From positions 9,343,746-9,407,745 of the forward strand of contig CM055098.1 of NCBI GenBank assembly GCA_029204225.1: a stretch of 64,000 nucleotides of DNA, written 5' to 3'. The position numbers and the translations under genes are program-made. The notes beneath the pieces are model-generated. The model was not told where the DNA came from, did no database searches, and was given only the letters and a program-made list of their open reading frames with translations. Source of the stretch: Diphasiastrum complanatum (taxonomy: Eukaryota > Streptophyta > Lycopodiopsida > Lycopodiales > Lycopodiaceae). How positions within the stretch are numbered: position 1 is the stretch's first letter; every line of letters starts with the position of its first letter. Positions 32,596-47,300 of this stretch are shown in pieces.

Positions 32596-32628
<33 letters not shown>

Positions 32629-33850
32629 TTCTTAAATGTGAAACACCTTCCCTTTAAAACGTAAACTCCTCATAAAAAAATATGAACGTAAACCCCCTTA
32701 AAAATGTGAACCCCCACTCCCCATAAAACAAAAAAAGTAAAGGGGCTTTTTGGCTAACCATAAACTAGATTTTTTTTTTTTTAAAAAAAGGAGACAAAAA
32801 AAAAGTCCCCATCAAGAAAGAAACCCCACCCCCCCCCCCCCCTCTCAAAAAAAAGAAACCTAGATTTTTAAGGGTGGGAGCATATCTTTTCTTAACACTC
32901 CCTCGCCTTTTTGTGACATGGCAAAACCCACTCACCCATCTCCCCCGAGCAATTAAACCATTGGCATCTTGTCCAAACAACTTGCTCTTAACCATTGGGG
33001 AGCACACCCGCACTCCGCCCACCCCATATGTTCCCCCCTTCTCCTATTAGTCCACCTAAAAAAACATCATCGATGAGCAAACCCGCACTAATGTTTATTA
33101 CATGGCTTTCTTATTTATTTTGAATTACCAAAGTTTTACCTATAAATCATGAACAAAAAGTTTTACCCAAAGTTTTTTTATCCGTCTAGCATCCGTGCTC
33201 TATGAAAGAGTCTATTTGCCTATCCCATCCTTGCAACGACTGTGGGAAATTGCAGAAGTTGAATATCTAAAACTAGACATTTTATCTATTTATTCAAATT
33301 GAAATGAAAATTTGACATGAAGTTTTCCTTTGTTCTTACCTCTAGGATTCTTCTTTTTTCTTTTTTCCCAGCTTTGTAGTTATTTATTCTCTTGCTACAC
33401 AAGTTTGCTTGACCCATCATTTCCTCTTGCTCCTGTAGTACCTTGCTAGGATTGGATGTGACAATCTACCTCTGAAATCCTAACACATGCAATTTTCTAA
33501 TTTTGATCCAACCCCGTTTCTCATTTGAAAGACAAGTTTTTTTGTTTTTGGTAACCTTGGTCAAACTGTTACATCACCTCAAGTATTGTCTGGTATCTAA
33601 CTTTATCCATACTTGCAATAACCTGCTTGGTGTGTTGATAAAGTCGGTCGTTTACTTTTTGGCATTTTCGAGAAGTGGTCCAGTATTACAACGGGCTCCG
33701 TTTTGCATGTCATCTATTCCATCCAGTGCTGCACATCAAGACGAACCCGCATTAACAAACCGAGCTCCAAGTAGTTCAGTATGCACAGAGAAATGTGTGT
33801 TCAAGCTAGGAACCCTAAAAGCAGTTCAGAGATTTGTAATGATATCGAGT
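31601..33850. other. Microsatellite-rich stretch without a recognised gene
   Basis: Holds (TA)n near 31611, a GT/GC/CA alternating block at 32216-32292, (CT)n at 32390-32432, (GT)n near 32512 and (CA)n at 32597-32626, plus several poly-C and poly-A runs. An open frame at 33503-33856 (117 codons, ending AVQRFVMISSF) has no family I recognise and no clear promoter or splice signals. Confidence 0.6.
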
Positions 33851-33859
33851 TTTTGATAA

Positions 33860-34261
33860 ATCAATACATGCACATGCACATGCACACTCATACACACATA
33901 CACACACCATCGGCCACATAAATCACACACACGCACATTTTACACACAAATCCACACACACACACACACACACACCATCAACCACATAAATCACACACAC
34001 CATCAAGCACAAATCATACACACAAATCCACACACACAGATACACACGCACACTCATACACACCAATTCATCCACACACACACACGTCATCGGCCGTCCG
34101 CCATCGACGGGCACACTATGCTAGACTACCCACACACATGCAGAGATATAAGCACTCTCACAAATACACACATACATAAACTCATGCACTCATGTACATA
34201 CACACACATACATCGGCCACCCATCAATGACCATCAACACGACGATGGACACTCTTTACTA

Positions 34262-34309
<48 letters not shown>
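33860..34309. repeat. CA-rich minisatellite and (GT)n tract
   Basis: Repeated CACACACCATCGGCCACATAAATC-like phrases (CATCGGCC and CATCAACC variants near 33908, 33977, 34089 and 34212) separated by CA runs, ending with (GT)n at 34265-34308. 34310-35721 beyond it is AT-rich with nothing recognised. Confidence 0.8.
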
Positions 34310-34313
<4 letters not shown>

Positions 34314-35718
34314 CTCTCTCTCTCTATCTCTTCTTTGTATATCATATGTAATAGAGTAGATATGTATACACACACATGTGTATGTATGTACACCCCCCCC
34401 CCATAGATGGTTCTTTGCTTTAATCTGCTTTGCTAAACTACATACATTATGGCTACAACATACAATGGGCGGTTCCTTCGTAAAAAAGGTCCTACACCCT
34501 TACCTCGTACACCTATAAATATGTGGAAAAGTACTATAAACACAAGTTTTCACTATTTTTTTCTTTAATTTACCACATGAGGTATTTTTCTATAAAGATA
34601 TTTAAATCCATATAGCTAATTTAATCTCACAATGGACATAATTGAGGTTTCATTTGAAAAATAAAGTCAAGTGTTATCTATAGTTCATGTCATCTGATTC
34701 ATCAAGCATGTGAATTGGTCTTTAAAATTATAGCCAATGCTTGTATAAAGGGAGAAGAGCTAATCAAGCCTTGTTGGTTGCAAGAAAAAATGACTCAAAT
34801 TTTTGAAAATTTATGATTATCCATGACACCAAGTATTAAGGAAAAAACAATATTGAATTTCAACTATAAAAGAACAATGAATGTCTTGTAGAATTGAAAT
34901 ATTATTGTATTCACCTATCTAAATTTATTATTGATGTTTTGATATTCAACAAAAGATGAGATGATAATGTATATTTTCTAAATCTATAGATGTATGTCAA
35001 TGGTTTTTGTAAAATTATAAGTATGTAATTTATTCTTCAAATCAGGAAAAAGAGTTAGAATGAGAACCATCTAAAGAGCTCTTCATCTATTGATCACACA
35101 CTTCCATGGGAAATTAAAACCACAAGGAGCTCAATGAATTCACAAAATAAGATTGTAGGTATGTACATTCATTGAAAGAAAATCATGTATAGTGTTATAA
35201 TAATATGTGTTGTATTTTAGTTTCAATGCATTTGTTGTTCCAACTGCTAAAGTTTGGAGAAAACTATAGGAGTTGAGGCTAGCCTTCCTCTAGAGGCTCT
35301 CTTTGGAAAAGTAAATAGAGGACGTATTCCAAAATGTGGCCTTGGTGCAGTGCTACTCAATCGCGTGGCATAGATCTAACTATGTCAATATGGAAGAGGT
35401 GTACAAACTTGTGGATTCAAGGTTGGATTCGTAGGTGGAGTAGAATCAAGCATTATTGAATTACAAGATAGTTTGATATGAATGCAAGTTGAGAGTCTTC
35501 GCATGACCCGACTCAAACCACTTCTTCCAATGCCTCATGTATGCATGTGTACACAAATATTATTTTGGTGATTCAACTTGTTAAATATTTGTAGCTAACT
35601 TAAATTGCTCAACTTATAATACTCATTATGTTTAGTGATTGATATGCACAAAAGTACCATGAAGATGTACACACGTGCATGTGCATGGCATGCACATTCG
35701 TGCATGTGTCTATTAGAA

Positions 35719-35832
<114 letters not shown>

Positions 35833-36425
35833 ACATGCATGCTAGACAAGTTAAGAGGCGCTTCCATTCCCTTGAGAACTAAATTGTGTACTGTGTGACA
35901 GTAAACTTGCTAGTGAGCTATGAGTGTCAAAGCCCTAGCCCACTTCAAATGAAAGCTTATGTAAATCAACTCTATTGCTCACTGAGGCCCAGCTCTAACA
36001 GCATGTTAAAGCGGCACTTATACTGATACTAAGGAAGGATTTTGTGACATTTATATTGGAAGTGTCGTTATCGTCCCATCACTCAACAACACAAATAGCT
36101 ACATTCTAGTGACAGTTACCTCGAAATCAACAACACATTTGCGACACTAATATCGTCAGTGTGCAAAAATAAAGAATGCTCAATGACATTTATTGTGATA
36201 TAGCATCTGAATGAAGTAAGCATCACTAGTTAACATGATTTATTGTCCATTATTAAGAGCAACACTCACATACATCAATCAACAGCATTGGAAAAAAATT
36301 TGTAGACTAATTTGTGAGATTTACATCATTGCAATTGCTCTCAAGTTGCAGTTTTGGCAATGTTGCCCAATGAGACTTATAGCAACAAAAATACACAATG
36401 TTGCTAAAACATCACTAGCCATTTT

Positions 36426-36737
36426 GATATTTTTAGGGTCTTTGTGGTGGTTTACCAACACTTTCTAGAGCGTCACCAAAGCATCGCTATTGTTTATGTC
36501 ACTCAACAATGCTTGTAGGATATGAAATGATTACATGGGCCTAAGAGTGCCTACTTGCACTCTCTAGTCTTTGTGTTTTTTGATATTTTTAGGAATTTTG
36601 TGATGGTTTACTTACACTTTCTAGAGCGTCACTAAAGCGTCGCTATTATTTATGCTACTCAACAATGCTTGTAGGATATAAAATCATTATTTGGGCCTGA
36701 GAGTGCTTGTTTGCACTCTCTAGTCTTTGTGTTTTTT
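36426..36737. repeat. Tandem duplication, 156-bp period
   Basis: Two copies beginning GATATTTTTAGG (36426 and 36582), each with CTTTCTAGAGCGTCAC and TGCACTCTCTAGTCTTTGTG. The copies differ at scattered sites. A GA microsatellite follows. Confidence 0.85.
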
Positions 36738-36761
36738 CTTAGTACATTTCTTAGTGTGCAC

Positions 36762-36875
<114 letters not shown>

Positions 36876-37209
36876 GAAATATCACATAGTTCCTCTTGAC
36901 AAAGCAAGAATGAACCCTTTGAAGCTTTATTCATAATCCAACAAGGTAAAATAAAGTTCAAAAGTTCATACAATACTTAAAAAGCACGTTACACGTAACC
37001 ACTTTCAAGATGTCTGGCTTATATCAGCCACCATCCCACAACACAAAATTGCATGAGTTAGTACAATAAAGATGACATGTGTCATAACTGAATGTTAGTT
37101 GTTATCCATGTCCAAAAGAAGCTATACTACCTAACAACATAAATAGCATTCGTAAATCATAGTCCAGTCTTCCCATACAGTGTATAATTACTAAGCGATA
37201 GGCCAAGCC

Positions 37210-37830
37210 CTAATATTACTGTATCAAGGCTTATGCCATGCTTATCAGTATGTGGGCAATAGGGCCATATCATTTAATCTCATATTTAGACAATGTAGGT
37301 AAAGTTTTAACCATATATATCTCAATGTAGCTAAAAAGTCCGGTGTAAACACATGTGCTGGTGTTAGGGAAAATCCATGCCATTCTAACCCATGTGAACT
37401 TTGCCTAAAACGACACATCACACACTACTATCAATACTCTTGAGCATATTTATGCTTTTCAGTTGTATCCCACCAAAAACCTAATTTGATGTTTTCGATA
37501 TCTGCACGGGCAAAGTAAGTTACTATTGCATGGTTGAGCGGTGCGAATATGTAGGTATCATGGCATATCCGTGCCATATTAATCCTCATACATGTTTGCT
37601 TATGCAAACCTGGTTATGTATTGCTATAATGCATCTTGAGCATATCCATGCTTTGTAGGAATGTCCAAGTCAGTCCATGGTAGTTCATATCACATTGTAA
37701 CTCATTAGAGAATGCAAAGATTTTTTACAAAGGTATTAGGGCAAATCCATGCCATGCTAAATCTTATTTAAAATGTCATGTCTCTTTTGCATATCCATGC
37801 TGTCTAAGAACGTGTTAGCAAGAAAACCCG
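37210..37830. repeat. Highly diverged repeats with an ATCCATGCCAT core
   Basis: The phrase (CA)AATCCATGCCAT or GCATATCCATGCT recurs at about 37250 (weak), 37373, 37563, 37640, 37745 and 37788, with CTTGAGCATAT lead-ins. Too diverged to define a unit. 36872-37210 and 37830-38765 show no gene. Confidence 0.4.
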
Positions 37831-38765
37831 AAGTTTGAAATACTCATGGTAGGTTTAGGATAGAGCTTACATAGTTTGTCATCAACAAGCAAATGTAGTT
37901 ATGTTTTTAAAGTTTGAAATGGTAATCTTATAGTAAGGTATGGGTTATAATAATGCATGCTTAAAACGGTGTCCCCATGGGGTAGGAAGAACCATTCTTT
38001 AAACGTAGTGAGTTTAGAAAAGGATATGTCCTCTTTTTTATAGACTATCTTGTCACAAATTGTATAGAAAACATATGTAACTTGATATTCATTCATAATG
38101 TTTACCTGGATGATTGTCAACGTGTTATCCTAAGAAGATGCCATGATATTCTTATGGAATATGTATTATTTTTAATTATGAAAAAGCAATACATCACGTC
38201 CTCAATATTTTTCGTCACACATCCTTATCTTTTATTTACAACATTTTATGCAAGTTCTATTCAAAACTTAAGGAGCTAATCTTAGCTTCTTAAGTGAATC
38301 CTTTGTAATGGATTAGGTGAGAAAACCAGCCAATAAATTTGTAGTTTCTACAAAGTCACCATAACCATGATAAGATCTCCTTGATTGAAAACCATTTCCA
38401 AGTACCATGAAGAGCTTTCCACCATTCTAGCACCATTGCCATTGATTTCTTCCATCCTTGAAGCATATGATTGATGCCAAAGCTCCTCCTCCTTGAAAAC
38501 AATTGCTCCTCTTTGAGAAAAACAAGAGACCTTCTTTTCTCATAAGGATAAAAAAGATCCATCATCATGCTATCAAGATCTTGATAATTAGACATATCAA
38601 GATTGCCAAGACTATGCATGCTAAAATAACAAAGATTTTGCATCATTTTTTAATGCTTGAATTCAATGCTAATCTCATATCCAATGAGGCTAATCACTTC
38701 ATTATATATACAAGTGTCCTTAAAGGATGATTCACTTATTATCATAGCAAGTTTACAAGCTTGCC

Positions 38766-40539
38766 TCAAAACATGAAAAAATGCCCATCATCCAACTCAT
38801 GGATGAAATAACCAATATTACTTGCATAGAATATGAGAGCAAGTAGAAGGATATTCCATACATAAATGCTTTCTAATGAAGAACCAAAAACCACCAAACT
38901 TTTGTATTCCATCAAAACATCATAGTTATGTGGAATTGTCTCAAGTCCACTTTGAGATTTAAGAACATCATCAAAGCAACTTGATTCATCTATCAAAGTA
39001 GTCATAAAATTGTAAGAAGTGAATGAGATTATATGTTCCCTTTTCATACCTTTTCTATTGCAACTAAGCCTTGATGTCTTCTTCTTAGATCTTGATGATC
39101 TCCTTGGTGTTCTCAAGTGTGGAGGTTGATGCTCTACACCTTCTTCTTCACTTGAATCCTCCTTGAGCCATGCAAGTTCCTTGACACCAACAACATTAGA
39201 AATACTTCTATTTGCACTTGAAACATCATTCTTGACATTAAATTCGAAACCAATACCCATGGATTTGAGATTTGAGTGCTCCAATCTCTCCTCTTGGAAA
39301 ACAAGTTCACCTTTGGCTTCAATCACATCCACATTCTGATCAGCTCTCAAAAAGCCTACCATCTCTATTTTTGTTAGCAATGAAATTTCCTTTCTTGATG
39401 ATAAAGCAAGCATTGACATCACATTCATTATCAATCAATTGACTTATACTCAACAAGTTTCTCAATATTGAAGGAACATACAAGACATCGTGAAGTTTTG
39501 TCCTCCACTCAAGACAAATAGGAATTGTTCCTATTTTTTGAATCTCACATTTATTACCATTGTCAACAAGAATAATCTTCTTAGAACTTGAATATGATGA
39601 AAATGAGGAGAAATACTTCATTTTCCTTGTGATGTGAGAGCTTACCCCACTATCAATCCACCAAGGAGCTTCCTTTATAAAACATGATGATGTACACATG
39701 ATGGTACACATGGATGCCATGAGTAAATCTTCTTCATATAAGCCATCTTCTTCTTGGTTGTTGAAGCTCACTTTATTCCCTTCTTGTCACAATAATAGCA
39801 CTGTCCTTCTTACCCTTCTTTGAGCTTGATTGACCTTCTTCATCCCTTGATGGATTACCTCCTTGTTGCTTGCTAGATTTTTTGCCTTTCATTTCCCTTT
39901 AATGGAGAAGTTTATCTCCTCATTATCTTTGTTCAAGGAAAAATATTCCATCCTAACTTTGACATGTTGGATCCTACTCTCCTTGGCTATGAGAACACTT
40001 TGGATATTCTCAATGGATGGAAGGGATTCTTAGATAACAAAAATCTGAACAAGATTGGAGTACTCATCTCCCAATCCATTCAAGATGACTTGGACAATCT
40101 CACTCTCCTTGATCTTATCACCTATGGAACTCAGTTCCATATTGAGTGATTTTACTCTAAAAACTTATTCTTGAGAACTCTCACCACTTTTCTGCATGCT
40201 TTGTAGGACTAGATTCCTTAACATAAGCATCCTAGAGGTAATTTTTGACTCATAAATGGCCTTCAAGGAATCCCATGCTTCCTTTTTCGAGGTACAATAA
40301 ACAACTTCTCTTAAAGGTTCATTACTTACATTCATCTTGATGCAATGTAAGGCAAGATTACATTTCTTTTTGTGTCTTTGCAATTCTTGACCTCCATGAG
40401 GTTCTTCCACCTCATCAAAGACAAAATCATTAAGTTCATGAAGTGTAAGTAGTGACTCCATTTTAACCTTCCAAGTAGAATAACTAGATGGATTTAGCCT
40501 CTTACTAGACTCCAAGACAAATCCACCAATAGATGTCAT
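38766..40539 (-). mobile_element. Copia family A relic: gag, protease, pre-RT linker
   Basis: Minus strand from 40539: MTSIGGFVLESSKRLN gag start, KMESLLTLHELNDFVFDE, WDSLKAIYESKITSRMLMLR, VILNGLGDEYSNLV. Protease WWIDSGVSSHI is near 39650, followed by LHDVLYVPSILRNLLSISQL. After RLFES the homology jumps to the basic linker before RT (PPHLRTPRRSSRSKKKTSR) and YNFMTTLIDESSCFDDVLKS, so integrase is deleted; RT is absent below 38766. At least four stops or shifts. No LTR or PBS: the sequence just above 40539 does not match the leader of the other A copies. Related to 3903-4874 and 63045-64000. Confidence 0.85.
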
Positions 40540-41601
<1,062 letters not shown>

Positions 41602-43381
41602 TTTTGATCTTTGAGAAAACATGAAAAATCACTTTTTAGGCTCGTAAAACTTAGATCAAAACAATAGATTTGATGAAACAACCTCAAACCTACCTATAGA
41701 TTTGAAATCTTTAGTCGTATATATATTTTTTCTATCATTGAGAAAAAATTTTCTTTAGTTTAATGGATGAATGCTTTTATTTAAGTAGCTTGAGTCAAAA
41801 AATGATACTCATAAAACTAGTAGATACAATATAAGACAATACTACACTATATCCAATGAGTGCAAGTCACTATTATTCCACATGAATACCTTTAAAACAA
41901 AAGCACACCATGTGCCATCATTTTTTTGAACTCTTGAACAAAAGAAACTCGCAAAAATATTTACTCACAAAATGCCAAAGCCCCCTAGAAACCCTAATTT
42001 TGGGCTTTGGATGTTTATAAACAAAGTAAATAACAAAAAACATTATGTTTAGTTCTATAAGCTGATAATGGTTATGGGAACTTGCGACAACCATTAGTCT
42101 AGATTGTTGCATGTTTTAGGAATGAAATCTAGGCCAAGGTCCTAGATTTGGATAAAAAGTCTGTAACATTATTTTCAAGGTCAATTACGTTACAAGCATG
42201 GAACTTCCACGCAATTTGCATTGCCAAAATTTTGGCTAACAAGTTCAGGCCCAAAACAAATACGTCGCTTTCATAAATGCCAAATTTTCTTATTGTAGGC
42301 AAGGTTCATAATTTTATTTTTTAAAATTCAAGCAATTTATTTTTCATTCTCTTGTAAGTTCTCCTTTGTGTAGGGTTGAAAGCATTGCCGAATCACTAGG
42401 ATTGGTTGGCTTTGGTTCAGAAGTAAAATAATGCACCTTCTCCCCTTTCAACTATGCTTCAAGTTGTCGCTTTGGATGGGAGAGATGGGATGGTCACTAT
42501 TCTAGTTACAATTAGATTCAAATCTCTTTAATTTTTTTTTTTAAAGCTTGTGTTGCTATCATGCAAAATGATTACAAAAAACTCTAATGTTTTTTTTAAA
42601 GGAAGGTTAAAAAGAAAATATTCAAATCTCGAATCTATTCAAATAGATGATAAGATGGTTGATTCAATTTGTTCTCGCAAAATGAATAGAAAAAATCTTT
42701 TTTCCAATCAAAAAGATATATTCAAATCAGATTCAATTTTGAGATATTGAAAAAATATTCATTTTTTTAAAGCTCGAGTAGTTGTCTTGCAAAATGATTA
42801 AAAAAAATCTTTTTTTTTTTGAAAATTTGAAAACAAAGAGAAAAATCATAATTTTGGAAAAACAAGAATTTTACTTATGTATCACGACTAAATGTGGCAG
42901 ATATTTATGTTGGGTCATGGATAAATTGCTCTTATAGGTGTTGGCATGCCATATAATACATGACAATCTCTAGCACATCTTCCTTCTATGGTATTGTGTC
43001 CACTTTCCCTTCTTTTTTTTTGCCACGTATTAAAATTGGCTTTTCATTTTCCAATATCACAAAAAGGCTTGGACATCATAGCTTGAGCACTCTATCATGT
43101 GAATCATTTACAACATTCAGCTTTCTCATGTAAAATAAATTATATAGTATATGTGATAATGGGAGTACCAAATTGTGCTCTGTGGCAATTTAGGTATCAA
43201 ACCATCATTGTCATGAACAATATCTACTTTTAAAGTATTACATCGTATTTATGTGGATACATTATAGGTTTGATAGGTTGAAAATTTTCAATTATAAAAT
43301 AGAAAAGACATTTTGACACGTTTGAGAACCACATTTTGAGTAAAAACATTATTTCAAAATATCTTTTGTAGCTTCGAGACA

Positions 43382-43562
43382 TAGCATGCCGGTGTGTTAA
43401 GTAAAGCAACTAGAATTTTTTTTTTTTTGCAACTTTTAAAGATAGCACGCCGACGTACTAAATGAAACAAGAATAATTATTTTGCAGCCTCTAAAGATAG
43501 CATGCCGGCGTGCTATAGACTTCCGCTGCGCGAGAAAAATCTCTAGGCATGCCGACATGCTA
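43382..43562. repeat. Four spaced palindromes of AGCATGCCGGCGTGCT type
   Basis: Variants at 43382-43398, 43442-43459, 43498-43516 and 43545-43562, at steps of roughly 60, 56 and 47 bp. The third (ATAGCATGCCGGCGTGCTAT) is a nearly perfect 20-bp palindrome. The surroundings are AT-rich, so these are isolated GC islands. No ORF. 41598-43380 is otherwise AT-rich and empty as far as I can tell. Confidence 0.75.
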
Positions 43563-43986
43563 CCTTGGGACGCTTAAAAATGACTTTAATTTAACCTTTT
43601 TCTTACTTTGGTATTCCATTGTGGGATGTTTAATTATGTACTAAACCGCCATTCTAAATGATAAACATTCAACTAGTGGCATAAAAAAAGTAACACACCA
43701 CGTGTCTTTTTATTGAATCATGGCAAGCAATAAACTCACAAAAAAATTACTCTCAAAATGCCAAGGCCCCTCACTAGACCACACACACCTTGCAATCACA
43801 GGAGAGAACCACACTCCTTCATACACAGGTGAGAAAGAGCAACTTTGGTTATGAGATAATGCTTCTTGGTATATCAAACCCATCAGAGCACGAAGAATTT
43901 TACCTAGAGTGAGCAAACCATACCTAGAGTGAGCAAATCAAACTCGAGCACGATACATCAACTCATCACATGTGAGAATATCAATA

Positions 43987-44104
43987 TGGGCCATGTAGGT
44001 GGGGATTAGAGTTGCCATGGTGGAGGCCAAACCTTTTGCTCCTGCCACCAATGCCTTTATTTAAGATGGGTGAATATTAGGTTAAGTGACCTGGACCTAT
44101 AAAG
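43987..44104 (+). promoter_or_regulatory. Candidate EMG1 promoter elements
   Basis: TGGGCC (43987-43992), a site II-type element common in plant ribosome-biogenesis promoters, and a TATA-like CTATAAAG (44097-44104), 311 and about 200 bp before the ATG. A strongly pyrimidine-rich leader (about 44128-44176) follows. Assigned by position and motif only. Confidence 0.4.
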
Positions 44105-44302
44105 ATTGAATACCTATGTGTTGTTTTCTCCTCTCCCTGTCCTCATCCTCTCCCTCTTTCCTTTTGTCTCCTCCATCGCTCTTATCGATTGATCGATCTA
44201 TCGAGACAGAAAGAGCTCTACTTGTCACCTAATTGCGAGCGCTCCTGCTCCGTTTGGTTCGAGAATAGAATAGTATCACTATCATTGCACCAAGGATAGG
44301 AG

Positions 44303-47300
44303 ATGGGGGAGGATTTACTCTGCCAAAATGGAGACTCAAAGCCTCCAATGGATAATGCAGAAGAAGATGGAGGGGTCATATTTGTGCTGGAGAAAGCCTC
44401 CTTGGAAACTGCCAAAGTGGGGAAGGTACGTAGCAAGCTATTCCGCAATGCTTTCCAAAAATAGGTGATATGAGAAGAGCGGGCTGTTAGTTAGGTTCAA
44501 ATATAATGCGGACTTAGATTTGATAATAAGCGGGTCTGGAATTTTGACGCCTAGCTGCGTAAGTGTTGGCCTTAAAAGGTTTCTCGTTAGAAATCTTCGA
44601 TGGAGCAAAACTCTTCGAATCTTAACCCTATCAATGGGATTTGTGTTGTTTAGTTTACCGCAATGTTCAATAGTGTTGAACGATAATGATGCAATTTTTT
44701 TATTTTTATGATATGTCTAGTTCAGTGAGGGTTCTATACGGATTTTGATGCCTAGTTGCACAAGGTTTGGCCTTGAAACGCTTGCTTCCAGAATTCTTTA
44801 ATGGAGAAAAATTTCAATAAAACCCTAAACCCTGAAATTCTATTTACCTTATATTTTATTTATGTTGAGGAATAATGAAGTGATTTCTCTGATTTGCTAC
44901 GTCTAATTCAGTGAGTGGGTCTGAAAGAATTTTGATGTTTAGTTGGCAGCTACACATAGATTGCCAATCATGCCTGACCAACAGATGCGACAATGCTAAA
45001 AGCCAACAACTCTCAAGAATGAGAGATAACTTGCAAAAGATTCTATGATCCAACTATCACAATATCCTTCTGGAAGAGAAAAAAAATTACTAGAACTTTG
45101 AACATTACTCAAATTATCAATCAAAAACGTTTTCTTCAAACTCATGACTCACAACTCACAACCCTAGTTTAAATTGATGATTTCAAACTCATCGTAAGAA
45201 AACAACACGATCTGATAGTTTTATCATCTCACACTCTTTTCCACTTTTCCAATATGATGGTTCATGGTAAACGACATTCTCACTGTTTTCACAGGTTGAT
45301 TATTAGGGTTTAGTCAATGGGTATTGTTAGGGTTTTGCTTCATCGAAGACATCTAAAAGGAAACTTTTCAAGGTCAAATCTTGCACAATTAGGCATCAAA
45401 ATCCTTGAACAAAACCCCCAGACCCGCTTACCGATCTAGACATAGCAAATCAGAAAAATCACTTCATTATTCCGCAACATATGGTAAATTAGAGTTTCAG
45501 GGTTTACGGTTTTATTGAGATCTTGCTCCATTGAAGAGTGCTGGAAGCAAACATTTCAAGGCCAAATCTTGGGAAGTTCGGGCCGGACGCGGCCTTTTCG
45601 CGTCCGCGTCCGGCGTCCCGACCCGGACGCGTCCGACCCTCGGATGCGTACACCTTTTTTTAAATTTAGATTTAAATTTTTTTTCGGTTTTTTTGCTATT
45701 TTATGAGAAAAAAAAAACATACTGCTTCTGGGCAGACGCGGACGCGAACGCGGGGCCTGGGAGTCCACGTCCGGACACGCATCTGCATCCACCCCCTTCA
45801 TCTTTGGTGTAGCCTAAGACGTAGATTCCTCGATGAGCTAGTACTTTACTGTTATTTATTCATGTGACAATTAGTCAACAAAAGGTTTTGGTTAATAGTG
45901 GATTTAAGGTTTTTGTTGAATAGACATTGGGAAATTTTCTCAATGTTCACATCACTAATGTAACTTGGATGCATGTATCCTTTAGGAGTAAAGTTTCTAG
46001 CGTTCAATTTCTACTCTTTTTTGGAACTTTTGGTAGTTAAGTAATATAGTCTATCCTTGTGCAGTTGTTACTATGAATCATAGTTGCAACCTGTGATTTG
46101 AAACAAGAACAATTATGTTCGGAATTAGGTTTGGGTTTCTTAAATGCATTTTTTTTTTATTTTTTCTTTTGCTTCTCTTGAAATTTGTTTTAGGGCAATC
46201 GCATAAAAGGGTGGAAGTATGCCGCTTTATCAACAATAGATTCCTAAACAATTACGTACTGAAGGAAGCTGTTTTGGGATCTTGAGCTATTGCAAGTAAA
46301 CTTCTCTTAATGCTAGTTAGGTCCCAAACTCATGGAGGATGAGTGAGGATAAGGATGAACTTGTGAAAGACAACTTAATTTGATTTGGAATTTTTTTCCA
46401 TGTAACCTGTAGCCACTTCCTAACTACAGTATAGACGCATTGTTCATGCACAAGAGTGATAAACAAGTTGGCATATTGTTTACATTTGGTGGAAGTTAGC
46501 CCTTGCGTAACGAAGCTGTTTGTTTTTTTCAACATGGCTTTGTTATCAAGTTCGGTTGTGTAAAATCTAGTTAATGTCAAATTTTATGTGTCCTTTCACC
46601 AACTTTGGCGGGAAAAAATTCTAAGATGTCAAGAAAATGGAGGATTGGTAAAACGCCCACGAAGATCAAAACCAAACTGGAGCACCATGATACAGGAGAG
46701 AGGTTACAGTAGACCAGAGCTTCTCAACCAAACCCTAGATCATTACGGATCTAGCCCCCGAGCAATAGGGAGAAAAGGAAGGACCGATCAATAGATATCC
46801 CAATCCGACAACATACGACTAAAGGACTCTCCATAGTTCCCATAGACATTGGTAGGTGTTTATATAGAGTAAAGAGACCACCCTACCCATTCATGCATTC
46901 AATCCACATGGAAGTAGTCTATCTGATCATGCCCACCTCCCATGCATGTCTATTTCATGTGGGAATACCTCTTGATCGTAATAGTTAGGACTCATGTAAA
47001 AGCATAATAAATGCACACTCACATCTATGCATCATCGCAACACACATGCTAGTACTGCATGCAAAAGTGGTCATCAGTCCACACGGTCCTATTAAGCTAT
47101 TATCAAAGTTAGGTCCTTCTCCAATGTCCAAGGTACATTCCCCCAATGGTCCAAATCCTATCAGGGGCGAGGGTCGTGACATTTTTCCCTCCTTATTCTA
47201 GTTCTGTCCTCATAACTAAAAGTCAGGGAAAATCTTCTTTAGATTACCTTCTAGTTTCCAAGAATCCTCGCCATCGTCCTTTCCAACGAACTATTGCTTG

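Noticed and set aside
38356-38646. 96-codon minus-strand ORF below the Copia A relic
   Set aside because: No RT or RNase H motif and no family resemblance; probably not coding.
44820-44833. Telomeric repeat (interstitial telomere)
   Set aside because: Only two copies of AAACCCT; better read as telo-box regulatory motifs or chance.
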